Positions 34,476 to 42,662 of a stretch of DNA of 42,743 nucleotides are shown here, piece by piece. A model generated the notes under the pieces. It was given only the letters and a program-made list of their open reading frames with translations, was not told the origin of the DNA and made no database searches. The stretch is taken from the NCBI GenBank assembly GCA_001769125.1, contig MEOG01000004.1, positions 1 to 42,743 on the forward strand. The letters run 5' to 3'. The position numbers and the translations under genes were made by a program. Within the stretch, counting starts at the first letter, position 1, and every line of letters starts with the position of its first letter. The DNA comes from Bacteroidetes bacterium GWF2_35_48. Lineage in GTDB: Bacteria; Bacteroidota; Bacteroidia; Bacteroidales; GWF2-35-48.

Positions 34476-34633
34476 TACAAAATAGTTGTATTGAGCCTTG
34501 GAAAAGTAACTAAAAATTAACCCGATTTTTCAGGTGGGAATAAAACAATTTCTCCGATATGCTTTATACAATGCTTTTTGAAGTGGACTCAATATTAAAT
34601 TTGTAAGATACGAAAAGCAAAGAAATAAAAAAC

Positions 34634-36094
34634 CTACTTTTTCATCCTCCCATCAATAGACGTGTTTGAGGTTCCTTCTGTTCCCTGAATAGAATTCGGA
34701 ATTTGCAATCCATCGTGGCGACTGAATAATTCATTTTCCCATTTGCTGTTCTGTATTTCTCCTTTCAAATCCGAATGAAGCAAACGATAGGATTCTGTAA
34801 CAAGGTCGGGATTATAAAATACAAACTGCACATTTGCCTGACCTTTTAATGTGTGATATAGCCATATTTCATTGGGATAAGCAACCGGATCGTGCTTGGT
34901 TTCAGAAATTTGATTAGGAGAGCCATATTGCAGGTACACTCTTCCTCTTTCGCTTTCATAACCTTTATCAATAGGCGTTTTAAATAACCTATTTACAAGG
35001 TCGACCTGCTTCTTGTAATTTTCCCATTCGGTTTGTGGATCTCCAAAATTACGGTTTTCCCAAAATGTTAAAAAATATTTTTGCATATAAATTAAAGTGT
35101 CCTTTTTGAAAAGATTGGCTGCATGTCTTTTTTCAGGTTCGCTTGAAATCGGGTGTAGTGAATTAATGTAATCTTTAATTGTATCTAAATTTGTGATACT
35201 GGCAACAAAAGAATTACTAATATCAGTTACAATGTAATCATCTTTTTGTTTTTTCTGAATCATTTTGCTTCTTTGGAAAAAAACTTTTTTTGATTGTAGC
35301 AATTTATTTTCTTTATTGATAATTTCAAAAACCAGATTATAATTTCCGGAACCCAATTCATTAATATCAAATTCCGCAAGAACAACATTTACTTCCGATG
35401 GTTTCATTTTTTTAAATTTGCTGTACTCATTCAATAGTCTTTTCTTTGATGCAGTTTCAATAAAATACTTTAATAAAAATTCTTCCCCATTTTGAAATAC
35501 ATTCTTTGCATTATAAATCTCTGTATAAAAGCTAAGTTTATTAATATTTTCAGGGAAAAAATCTGAAACATAGGGATACAAATCGAAATTATTTTTTGTA
35601 ATCATAGAAGGCGAGGTGCTTGCTTCATATTTCTCGAGAAGCTGAATCCCAGAAAAACATACTTCATTTTCAGGAAAATTAATAGTAAGAATATCTCTAT
35701 ACGTGAAGCCCTCTTCGGTCGAATTTTCGTCCTGCACTATAAGCTCAAAATTATAAATTCCTTGCTTCAGAGGAATTCTTTGCTGGTCAATAAAATTTGG
35801 AAGATTACTTAACGTATCATCTACTTCGGGACTTAATAAATTGTATTTATTAAAAGTTATAACTTTTCCTTCCTGCTTAAAAAGCATTGTTACCTGAATG
35901 GATGCCTGAAATTTATTGTTTGCATTTTTCTTATAAAAAACACTTTTCCCAATGGCAGTCATGTATGTTTCAAGAAAAGCTTCCTGACCCGGAATTTTAA
36001 AAGGAGATGACTGAAAATATACCTGAAGTTTTTTCCCTGCAAAAATCATATTTGCGGCAAAAACGAATAAAAGCAGAATATAATATTTTTTCAT
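34634..36094 (-). CDS. GWxTD domain-containing secreted protein
   Basis: A 486-residue exported protein (signal peptide 1-19). The C-terminal part, from about residue 310, is the GWxTD domain: a W/F-E-N motif (LTFWENRNFGDPQTEWENY), RGRVYLQYGSPNQI, and PNEIWLYHTLKGQANVQFVFYN. The N-terminal 300 residues form beta-sandwich-like stretches found with this domain in Bacteroidota. The molecular function of GWxTD proteins is not established; they are periplasmic or outer-membrane associated. In the name-giving motif the Gly-Trp-x-Thr-Asp is not preserved here. A TAccTTTG box lies 25 bases upstream. Confidence 0.82.
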   Translation of the reverse strand: MKKYYILLLFVFAANMIFAGKKLQVYFQSSPFKIPGQEAFLETYMTAIGKSVFYKKNANNKFQASIQVTMLFKQEGKVITFNKYNLLSPEVDDTLSNLPNFIDQQRIPLKQGIYNFELIVQDENSTEEGFTYRDILTINFPENEVCFSGIQLLEKYEASTSPSMITKNNFDLYPYVSDFFPENINKLSFYTEIYNAKNVFQNGEEFLLKYFIETASKKRLLNEYSKFKKMKPSEVNVVLAEFDINELGSGNYNLVFEIINKENKLLQSKKVFFQRSKMIQKKQKDDYIVTDISNSFVASITNLDTIKDYINSLHPISSEPEKRHAANLFKKDTLIYMQKYFLTFWENRNFGDPQTEWENYKKQVDLVNRLFKTPIDKGYESERGRVYLQYGSPNQISETKHDPVAYPNEIWLYHTLKGQANVQFVFYNPDLVTESYRLLHSDLKGEIQNSKWENELFSRHDGLQIPNSIQGTEGTSNTSIDGRMKK

Positions 36095-36118
36095 AATCGT
36101 ATTGTATTATTGAGAGTT

Positions 36119-36126
36119 CAAAGGTA
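36119..36126 (-). promoter_or_regulatory. Putative -7 box of the GWxTD gene
   Basis: The minus strand reads TACCTTTG, a full match to TAnnTTTG, 24 bases before the ATG. No clear -33 element is present. Confidence 0.4.
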
Positions 36127-36207
36127 CAAAATTTTCTTTCTGATAATATGACTAAAGATTTCTATTTTACCCCTATTTAATTTTATAATTTACTTAACAT
36201 TTAAGGA

Positions 36208-36302
36208 GCTTGCAGGTTGCAGGTTGCAGTTTTCCTCATAACAGATATCAGATTGACTCAAAAAACGCAACAACCATAACTAGCAACCTGTAACCTGCAA
36301 CC
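36208..36302. repeat. Inverted repeat with tandem TTGCAGG arms
   Basis: The left arm carries TTGCAGG tandemly (36208-36229). The right arm GCAACCTGTAACCTGCAACC (36283-36302) is its reverse complement with two mismatches in 20. The loop is about 53 bases. It lies between two genes on the minus strand and could form a long hairpin or be another mobile intergenic element. Confidence 0.6.
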
Positions 36303-36340
36303 GTATTGGTAATCTTTATAACATTTTACTATTGGAATAA

Positions 36341-37135
36341 CTATCTCTTCATAATTTTTCTAATCACATCTTTAAGTTCATTAAAAATATTTTTATTGGA
36401 AGAGATGATTTCCTCGCCGAAAATATAATTATTTGTACCCTGAAAATCGGCATTAACACCGCCGGCTCTTTCAACAATAAATGCTCCGGCAGCAACATCC
36501 CATGGGTTCAAACCGTATTCATAAAATCCTTCAATCCTACCACAGGCAACATAAACCAAATCTGTAGCCGCAGAACCCAAACGCCTCAAACCATGAGAAT
36601 GCCTCATAAAATAATCAAGGGTTTTCATGAAATTATCAATATGGCTGTAGTCATGATACGGAAATCCGGTTGCCAGAAGCGAGCTATCCACTTTGTCAAT
36701 TTCTGAAACAAAAATTTTTAAATCATTTAAAAAAGCAGGACTTTCTTTCCATGCATAAAAACATTCATTGAGGCTAACTTCGTAAACTACACCGATGACA
36801 ATATCATCTCCTTCCTGCAATGCTATGCTTACAGCCCATGGCGATAAACCATGTATATAATTGGTAGTACCATCAAGCGGGTCAATAATCCAATTATACA
36901 ATTCTTCTTTTTTATCAGAAGTTCCTTCTTCTGCAATAAAACCTGATTCAGGCAAAAGCTTGCTTAATGCAGAAACAATCATCTCTTCCGATTTTTTGTC
37001 TACATAAGTAACAAAATTATGTACGCCCTTCGATTCAATTTTTGAAGCATTAATATTGCCTCTTTGTTCTTTTTGAAATTTTCCTGCCTCACGTGCAATA
37101 TCACACACCTGGAGGCATAGTTTCTGGTAATTCAT
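36341..37135 (-). CDS. Inositol monophosphatase family protein
   Basis: A Mg2+-dependent, Li+-sensitive-type phosphatase of 264 residues. Metal ligands are visible: Glu69-Glu70 (AEEGT), Asp85 and Asp88 (DPLDGTTNY), and Asp213 (NPWDVAAG). The family includes inositol-1-phosphatases (SuhB), histidinol-phosphatases and 3'-phosphoadenosine phosphatases. The WAVSIAL context and length fit the SuhB/IMPase branch best. The gene stands alone between repeat-rich gaps. The true substrate is not predictable here. Confidence 0.92.
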   Translation of the reverse strand: MNYQKLCLQVCDIAREAGKFQKEQRGNINASKIESKGVHNFVTYVDKKSEEMIVSALSKLLPESGFIAEEGTSDKKEELYNWIIDPLDGTTNYIHGLSPWAVSIALQEGDDIVIGVVYEVSLNECFYAWKESPAFLNDLKIFVSEIDKVDSSLLATGFPYHDYSHIDNFMKTLDYFMRHSHGLRRLGSAATDLVYVACGRIEGFYEYGLNPWDVAAGAFIVERAGGVNADFQGTNNYIFGEEIISSNKNIFNELKDVIRKIMKR

Positions 37136-37181
37136 TTTATAAATATAATTTATTCCTTAATCCAATTGGACTGTAATTTTA

Positions 37182-37225
37182 AATCGCTCCACCTGTGCTG
37201 AGCGAAGTCGAAGTATGGAGCGATT
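37182..37225. repeat. Inverted-repeat element AATCGCTCCA / TGGAGCGATT
   Basis: Perfect 10-base arms at 37182-37191 and 37216-37225 around a 24-base centre containing CTGAGCGAAGTCGAAGTA. The centre is related to the element at 23399-23474. It opens the 347-base gap between the IMPase and mtaB genes, which otherwise contains two 56-bp palindromes and AT-rich CCTAAT-type runs. Confidence 0.65.
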
Positions 37226-37298
37226 CTACAATTCCTAATTCCCAATTCTTAATTCTACTCCTAAATCCTTAATCTATTTTTTTCCTTTCTTATTCCCA

Positions 37299-37354
37299 CA
37301 AACCTGTGAGGATAGCCTCCACTCTTGCCTTCTCGAAATACCTCACAGGATTGC
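37299..37354 (-). repeat. 56-bp palindromic element, copy 2
   Basis: CAAACCTGTGAGGATA (37299-37314), 23 variable bases, then ATACCTCACAGGATTGC (37338-37354). It is in opposite orientation to copy 1 at 28529-28584. The open frame across copies 2 and 3 (37261-37473, minus) is a translated repeat (GGYPHR twice), not a gene. Confidence 0.85.
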
Positions 37355-37412
37355 TTACGATCCTTAATCCTACTATTACTCCTTAATTCAATATTTATTT
37401 CTCTTATCACCA

Positions 37413-37468
37413 TAATCCTGTGAGGATATCCTCCACACAAGCTTGCCCGAGATACCTCACAGGATTGC
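37413..37468 (-). repeat. 56-bp palindromic element, copy 3
   Basis: TAATCCTGTGAGGATA (37413-37428), 23 variable bases, then ATACCTCACAGGATTGC (37452-37468). It ends 14 bases before the mtaB stop codon. Same orientation as copy 2 and 114 bases from it. Confidence 0.85.
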
Positions 37469-37482
37469 ATCATATCCTCATT

Positions 37483-38769
37483 CTATTTAACAAAATCAAT
37501 TTTCATCGTATTTCTATCAGTCAAGCCTGTTAACCTCACTTTCTTAATTTCATTTGCAAGAGAAGCATTGTAATCTGTTTCAACTTTTATGTAATTTTCG
37601 GTGTAGCCGTACATTTTCCCTTTGTCGTTAAAATCTTCAAAAAGGACGAAAGTAGTTTTACCAATACCGGATTTATAAAATTTCTTCAATTTATTTTCCG
37701 ATAGAGTTAATAATCGCTGACTACGGCTTTTCTTTTCGCCTACAGATACTTTCATTTCAAAACCTGTTGCCCTCGTGTTATCTCTTTCGGAATAAGAAAA
37801 CACATGCAGTTCAGAAAAATCAATATTTGATATAAAATTATAAGAATCTTCAAAATCATCTTCCGTTTCTCCGGAAACACCCACAATTACATCAATTCCA
37901 ATAAACGCATCGGGAAGGTTTTTTCGTATTCGCGCAATACGTTCCCGGAATTTAACAGTATCATATCTTCGACCCATTAATTGCAGAATTTTATCAGAAC
38001 CGGACTGCAGGGGAATATGAAAATGTGGCATGAATTTACCGGATTCTGCAACAAAATCAATAATCTCATCAGTAAGTAAATTAGGCTCTACAGAGGATAT
38101 TCGAAACCGCTCAATACCCTCTACATTTTCAAGCGCCCTGATCAGACCGAGTAAACTTTCATCAGTCCCCTTCCCAAAATCGCCAAGATTGATACCTGTG
38201 AGAATAATTTCTTTCATCCCCTTTTCAGCAATTTCATACGCAATACGGACGCACTGATCAATAGTTCCGCTTCTGCTCTTCCCTCTTGCTAAAGGAACAG
38301 TACAATAAGCGCAAAAATAGTCGCAACCATCCTGCACTTTAAAAAAAGAACGGGTTCGGTCGCCGGAAGAATAAGTAGGATAAAACTCGTTAATAATTCT
38401 CGCATCCGAAGTCTGCACAAGTTTTTTCCCTGTATGTGCCCGAACATATTCAAGCAATCTGAATTTTTCTTTCTGGTCGAGAATTATATCCACACCCTCA
38501 ATTTTATCAATCTGTCCGGGTTTTAATTGCGCGTAACAGCCTACAACCGCAACGATAGCAAATGGAGATGTTTTTACGGCTTTTTTAATAGCCTGCCTGC
38601 ATTTTTTATCTGCTGCCTCAGTAACAGTACAAGTGTTTATTATAACAACATCGCTCGGTTCACCGAATTCTACACGCTCAAATCCATTCCCGAAAAATAA
38701 TCGGGAGATGGAAGAAGACTCTGAAAAATTAAGCTTGCAGCCTAGTGTATATATCGCAAATTTTTTCAT
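37483..38769 (-). CDS. mtaB: tRNA N6-threonylcarbamoyladenosine (t6A37) methylthiotransferase MtaB
   Basis: Converts t6A37 in tRNAs to ms2t6A37 using radical SAM chemistry. I start at the ATG at 38769 (428 residues); the frame runs 21 codons further up, but MKKFAIYTLGCKLNFSES is the family's normal start. The UPF0004 domain supplies the auxiliary-cluster Cys11, Cys47 and Cys78. The radical SAM triad is Cys149-x3-Cys153-x2-Cys156 (DGCDYFCAYCTVP). A C-terminal TRAM domain ends the protein. The GCKLN start separates it from MiaB (GCQMN) and RimO. Confidence 0.95.
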   Translation of the reverse strand: MKKFAIYTLGCKLNFSESSSISRLFFGNGFERVEFGEPSDVVIINTCTVTEAADKKCRQAIKKAVKTSPFAIVAVVGCYAQLKPGQIDKIEGVDIILDQKEKFRLLEYVRAHTGKKLVQTSDARIINEFYPTYSSGDRTRSFFKVQDGCDYFCAYCTVPLARGKSRSGTIDQCVRIAYEIAEKGMKEIILTGINLGDFGKGTDESLLGLIRALENVEGIERFRISSVEPNLLTDEIIDFVAESGKFMPHFHIPLQSGSDKILQLMGRRYDTVKFRERIARIRKNLPDAFIGIDVIVGVSGETEDDFEDSYNFISNIDFSELHVFSYSERDNTRATGFEMKVSVGEKKSRSQRLLTLSENKLKKFYKSGIGKTTFVLFEDFNDKGKMYGYTENYIKVETDYNASLANEIKKVRLTGLTDRNTMKIDFVK

Positions 38770-38847
38770 TGATAAAAAGAAAAAGCAAAGGTAAAAATTG
38801 TAAGCTGTGAAAAAAATTTGATTCTGAAACAAAAAATAAGTTCATTT

Positions 38848-38880
38848 ATTGCGAAAACAAATTCATTTTTTCTATTTTTG
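38848..38880 (+). promoter_or_regulatory. Putative promoter of the 33-residue Lys-rich protein gene
   Basis: ATTG at 38848-38851, 21 bases, then TATTTTTG at 38873-38880. The -7 box is a full match; the -33 box is approximate. The ATG follows 46 bases later. Confidence 0.45.
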
Positions 38881-38926
38881 AGAGTTCAAAAAATTGTGTT
38901 TGTACAACAATATAAAACCTACAATT

Positions 38927-39028
38927 ATGGCAAAGTCTAAAGATGTAAAAAAAGAAACCAAAAAAGTTCCTGCAAAAAGCTTGAAGGAAAAAAGATTAGA
39001 AAAGAAAGAAAAGAAAGCAAACAAGTAG
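38927..39028 (+). CDS. Small Lys-rich protein, 33 residues
   Basis: An ATG at 38927 opens 33 codons: MAKSKDVKKETKKVPAKS, then a Lys/Glu-rich helix ending KKEKKANK. Sixteen residues are Lys. I recall very similar short Lys-rich proteins with the MxKSKDVKKE start across Bacteroidota, but no function. A TAttTTTG promoter lies upstream and a very strong hairpin follows, which supports a real transcript. It may bind nucleic acid or the ribosome. It is divergent from mtaB and convergent with the next gene. Confidence 0.65.
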   Translation: MAKSKDVKKETKKVPAKSLKEKRLEKKEKKANK

Positions 39029-39036
39029 TCTTTCTA

Positions 39037-39088
39037 CTGTTTAAACAAAAAAGCAGGCTGAAATCAGTCTGCTTTTTTGTTTAAACAG
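39037..39088. terminator. Bidirectional terminator hairpin
   Basis: Two 25-base arms (39037-39061 and 39064-39088) are inverted repeats with one G-T mismatch around a two-base centre. Each begins or ends with CTGTTTAAAC, and the A6/T6 runs flank a GCAGRCTGA stem, giving terminators on both strands. It sits between the convergent genes ending at 39028 and 39137. Confidence 0.85.
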
Positions 39089-39136
39089 AACTTTATTTAA
39101 TAAATTTAAATCAAGCAAAATGCTTTTTTCGTGACA

Positions 39137-39871
39137 TCACTTAATAATACTTTTTCTTTTTCCGCTAAAATCGGGACAGGCAGGTTCTTTATGTTTTTTC
39201 TTTTTCTTTACATTACCTTGAGTCGTTTCTCTGTATAGGAAAGAATTCTGTTCAAAAAAATCATTCTCGTCTTCAAAGAGATATTTTGCCTTGTACTCTT
39301 CCTGATTTTCTTTTTGATTGTCTTTCTGTTCGTCTGTTTTTACTACTTCAGAATTATTTTTTTGCTGGTTTTGCAGAGCAGACTTTTCTGAGTCATATCT
39401 GATAACAATGCCATGAAAAAAAGTACGGGTTTGTTTATCATTTCTGCAATCGGTCTGTAATAAGAGCCTCCAGCTTATTTCTTTGTTATTTAAAGAAGGG
39501 TCTAAACGAAAAAGTTCTTTAAGCCGGCTCGCCAGCAAAACATCATAATTGGTAATCCAGTCATTTTTAAAACGAGGATATTTTGTAAAGACAATCGTTA
39601 TCTCTATAACTTTCTTTCCTTTCTTAATTTTTGTCCACTCATCCCCGTTTTTCAATAATGCGCTTGCATAGCCATTTTCGAGAACTAATTTCCCAGCTTC
39701 GCTTTTCCCCCTGAAACGACTTATTTCATTATGTGCAAATATTTGCTCATAATCGCCTCTGAATTGCGCAGGATTGTCGAGCATATCCTGATTAAACTGA
39801 ACAGCAGAAATAAGTCCTCCGGATTGAGCAGTAATAAAACATAATAACAATATGGGGAAAATATATTTCAC
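39137..39871 (-). CDS. Exported protein of unknown function
   Basis: Encodes 244 residues from a GTG start. GTG is preferred because MKYIFPILLLCFITAQSGG right after it is a signal peptide and no ATG is closer. The folded part (about 25-170) contains NPAQFRGDYEQIFAHNEISRFRG, KKVIEITIVFTKYPRF, and a LLQTDCRND stretch; I do not recognise the family. The tail (about 170-244) is Lys/Glu/Asn-rich and ends with KKKKKHKEPACPDFSGKRKS, probably disordered. It starts 38 bases after the M28 peptidase gene on the same strand, so both may be co-transcribed. Confidence 0.75.
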   Translation of the reverse strand: MKYIFPILLLCFITAQSGGLISAVQFNQDMLDNPAQFRGDYEQIFAHNEISRFRGKSEAGKLVLENGYASALLKNGDEWTKIKKGKKVIEITIVFTKYPRFKNDWITNYDVLLASRLKELFRLDPSLNNKEISWRLLLQTDCRNDKQTRTFFHGIVIRYDSEKSALQNQQKNNSEVVKTDEQKDNQKENQEEYKAKYLFEDENDFFEQNSFLYRETTQGNVKKKKKHKEPACPDFSGKRKSIIK

Positions 39872-39909
39872 GCTTATAAAACGAAAAAAGAAAATATTTC
39901 ATATATGAT

Positions 39910-42153
39910 TTATCTCACAATAATTAAACGCGTAACAGCTCTTGCTCCCTTTCCGTTTATTCTGCAAAAATACATACCGGCAGGCATATCTGAAATATCT
40001 GTATTGAGCTGATAAAATCCTTTTGAATAAAATTTATCAGAAATTGTTTTGATTTTTTTCCCGGTAATATCAATTAAATCAATACAAATTTCAGTTCCCG
40101 ATGCAAGAGAAAAATTCATAGTAACATTTGTGTTAGCGGGATTCGGGAAACAAGGATACAATTTATTAATTAACTCGTCTCTGTTCGGTAATACTTTGTT
40201 TTGAAAATCAAATTTATGCTGCATGATGTAATCTACGAATGCCTGCGCCTGTGCTTCTTTTACATACCACAGAGGAAAACTCAATGCAATAACACGGTAA
40301 TCATCTCCCATATATTCCACTCCTACAGTAAGCCCTTTCATTATGCCATAGGAAGTCGTGGAGTCATAATTTGTATTGTAGGAATAAATTTTATTCGCAC
40401 CATCAAAAGGATAAAGTGATTCAATATTCGACAGATGATATAAATTAGAAGCAATCGTTTTTGCAGAATCAATTGATAAATCGGGATAACCTGTCAGCGC
40501 ACTTTGAGCACCATTAAACCTTGATGCTGCGGCTTTGTATATACTGTCAATTTTAAAAATATCATATAGAAAATGTCCTTGTTTAAATGCTGCGTAAGAC
40601 GTAAAACTATGTTCAGTCGTAAATCCGAAACGATCTGAAAAGAATAACATCTGACCTCCAAAGCGAAGATATTGCCTGATACTATTTTTGGAAGAAAAAA
40701 ATTTGGTAGTCAGTGAATATTTATTCGTATGCCATACCACCAAAGAATATTGACCTAAAGTATCTATAGGAGTATCGCCCGACTCATAAACATCATAATC
40801 AGTTGTTCCGTACTGACTGAAAAGCTGTTTGTAAAATGTATCAACCGCGCTGTCAGAGGGAGAGAGAATTTCACCCTGAGAATCGTCAACAATCAAAATT
40901 CCTTTGTTCCGGGTCAGTAAAACAGCAGAATCTATATCTAATTTCATACTTTCCTGATACAAATTATTAACAGAAACAACGGTATAATAATATGTTGTTA
41001 AAGGTGTAACCGTGCTGTCGAGGTAAGTGGTATCCTGTAATATTGCATTGTTTAATTTCACGAAATTATTCCCGGGAGAAGGAGATCTGTAAACATTATA
41101 CCCCGCTACATTTCCCTCTTTCAGCTCATTCCATGAAATTGCAATTGCGTTCCCGTTTCGCTTCAAATCAAATTCAGAAACAACAGGTCGCTCATTTGAT
41201 TCGAGAAGTATAGCTGCTGAAACTTTTGCAACTTCCGCACAATAATCAAAATTATATTTTGTTGAAACATCATCAGAAGTGTGATAATAGAGAGAAAATT
41301 GCGCTTCTTCAAAATATACGCATGGAAACCCTTTCTGCCAGAAAGAATAACTATCGCTCGCCTGATTCTGCGATGCATTAATAAAAACAGACAAGGATGT
41401 GTATTCTCCAAGAAGTTTCACAGCAAAATTTGTCAGCCATTCTGCATTATCGTAGGGATTAACTTTTACAACCCAGCTCACATTTGTTCTTGCATGAGAA
41501 ATCATATCATTATTTATCATCAATTTAATGTGAGCACCCTCTTGATTCGCTTTGTTGGCATAATAATAACTGCCATTAGAAAAGGGAGTATGGAGCATCA
41601 ATTCTTCTGCTGCAAAAGCAATAAATTTTATTCTCGATGCAGGCTGATAATTTTTCATTTTCATAACACGGGCAATTTCTAAAGCAGCAGCAGTGCCACT
41701 GGCATTATCATCGGCACCCGGAGCAGATGTAAAAACATCGCCGGATTGATTGTAAGAATCGTAATGTGCGCCAAGAATAAAAGACACTTCGGGACTGAGA
41801 GTGCCCTCAAGAGTTGCTACTACATTATACTGCCATGTCTGATATTCTGTACCGGAAAAATTAACCGTTACAAAAAAAGAATCCAAAACAGCATTTGTAT
41901 ATCCGTATGATATATATTTATTCTTAATCCATTCTGCAACCTGCTTTCTGTTTGAAGCAAGCATAAAACGAGTTCCAAAATTTTCCAAAGCCTCTACATT
42001 GGCTTTAATTGAATCAGCATTAATTTCTGATAAAAAAAAATTGATAAGGGGAGAACTCCCATCTTTGCCCGGCTTACTATTTTCTTTATGCTGAGACAAA
42101 CTAACTAATGTAGATAAAAATAAAAACAACAGTGTAAAATATTTTGTTTTCAT
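39910..42153 (-). CDS. Secreted M28 family zinc peptidase with FN3 and T9SS sorting domain
   Basis: An exported aminopeptidase-like enzyme of 747 residues. The signal peptide is 1-20. The M28 domain (about 50-315) has all expected metal and catalytic residues: His130 (GAHYDS), Asp148 (GADDNASG), Glu183-Glu184 (AAEEL), Asp216 (NNDMIS) and His291 (YYHTSDD). A fibronectin type III-like domain follows (about 322-412, AISWNELKEGNVAGYNVYRS). Residues about 415-650 carry a GATase-like or beta region (ILIVDDSQG, SLVVWHTNKYS) without a named activity. The sorting domain ends it (LYPCFPNPANTNVTM, IDLIDITGKKIK, GMYFCRINGKG). A TAtaTTTG box is 36 bases upstream. Confidence 0.93.
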   Translation of the reverse strand: MKTKYFTLLFLFLSTLVSLSQHKENSKPGKDGSSPLINFFLSEINADSIKANVEALENFGTRFMLASNRKQVAEWIKNKYISYGYTNAVLDSFFVTVNFSGTEYQTWQYNVVATLEGTLSPEVSFILGAHYDSYNQSGDVFTSAPGADDNASGTAAALEIARVMKMKNYQPASRIKFIAFAAEELMLHTPFSNGSYYYANKANQEGAHIKLMINNDMISHARTNVSWVVKVNPYDNAEWLTNFAVKLLGEYTSLSVFINASQNQASDSYSFWQKGFPCVYFEEAQFSLYYHTSDDVSTKYNFDYCAEVAKVSAAILLESNERPVVSEFDLKRNGNAIAISWNELKEGNVAGYNVYRSPSPGNNFVKLNNAILQDTTYLDSTVTPLTTYYYTVVSVNNLYQESMKLDIDSAVLLTRNKGILIVDDSQGEILSPSDSAVDTFYKQLFSQYGTTDYDVYESGDTPIDTLGQYSLVVWHTNKYSLTTKFFSSKNSIRQYLRFGGQMLFFSDRFGFTTEHSFTSYAAFKQGHFLYDIFKIDSIYKAAASRFNGAQSALTGYPDLSIDSAKTIASNLYHLSNIESLYPFDGANKIYSYNTNYDSTTSYGIMKGLTVGVEYMGDDYRVIALSFPLWYVKEAQAQAFVDYIMQHKFDFQNKVLPNRDELINKLYPCFPNPANTNVTMNFSLASGTEICIDLIDITGKKIKTISDKFYSKGFYQLNTDISDMPAGMYFCRINGKGARAVTRLIIVR

Positions 42154-42189
42154 GGATAGAATTTTTAATTTTTAAAATGATATCTGCAA

Positions 42190-42197
42190 CAAATATA
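42190..42197 (-). promoter_or_regulatory. Putative -7 box of the M28 peptidase gene
   Basis: The minus strand reads TATATTTG, a match to TAnnTTTG, 36 bases before the ATG. The -33 region shows no TTTG. Confidence 0.4.
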
Positions 42198-42370
42198 TAA
42201 AATTGTGGGGGGAAAATGGATATAAATAATAAAATTAATTTGAAAATATATTTGAAAGGGTTGAGTTTTTAATATTAGATTAAAGAGTAGGAGTAGGAGT
42301 AGGAAAATAACAGTTGGGGTAAAAGAAAGATGAAAGTGTTATTCGTTTAACAAAAGCATGAACCATTATT

Positions 42371-42616
42371 TCACTTATTATTTTTATCAAGAACTTTTCC
42401 CGACTCGTTAATCAGAACCAATTTGTAATTAATAATGGCAAAAAGTTTATCGCGATTTTTTCTTATAGTCTGAAATTTTGTTTCGAAAATGCTTTTATTT
42501 TTCACATCAACAATTTTCCAAACCCCATCCTCTTTAACATATATCGGTTTTGTCAAATCAATAAAGCGCCTTTCAAACGTGGTCATAGCCTTATAATCTC
42601 CAACATCTACGAGCAC
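42371..42616 (-). CDS. Probable 5'-truncated gene encoding a WG-repeat-like fragment
   Basis: The frame is open from 42667 down to the stop at 42371, but there is no ATG near its beginning; a GTG at 42616 would give 81 residues. The peptide has no signal. KPIYVKEDGVWKIVDVKNKS, then KLVLINESGKVLDK, loosely resemble WG (KWG) repeats, which usually occur in long proteins. Residues in the frame upstream of the GTG (VDGNEELQEI) look equally protein-like, so the true gene probably began further to the right and has lost its start. A small intact protein starting at the GTG cannot be excluded. Confidence 0.4.
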   Translation of the reverse strand: MLVDVGDYKAMTTFERRFIDLTKPIYVKEDGVWKIVDVKNKSIFETKFQTIRKNRDKLFAIINYKLVLINESGKVLDKNNK

Positions 42617-42662
42617 AATTTCCTGTAATTCTTCATTCCCATCAACACTTTTATAACGGATT

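Noticed and set aside
37261-37473. 70-codon open frame on the minus strand
   Set aside because: It is translated 56-bp palindromes; the duplicated GGYPHR comes from the repeat arms.
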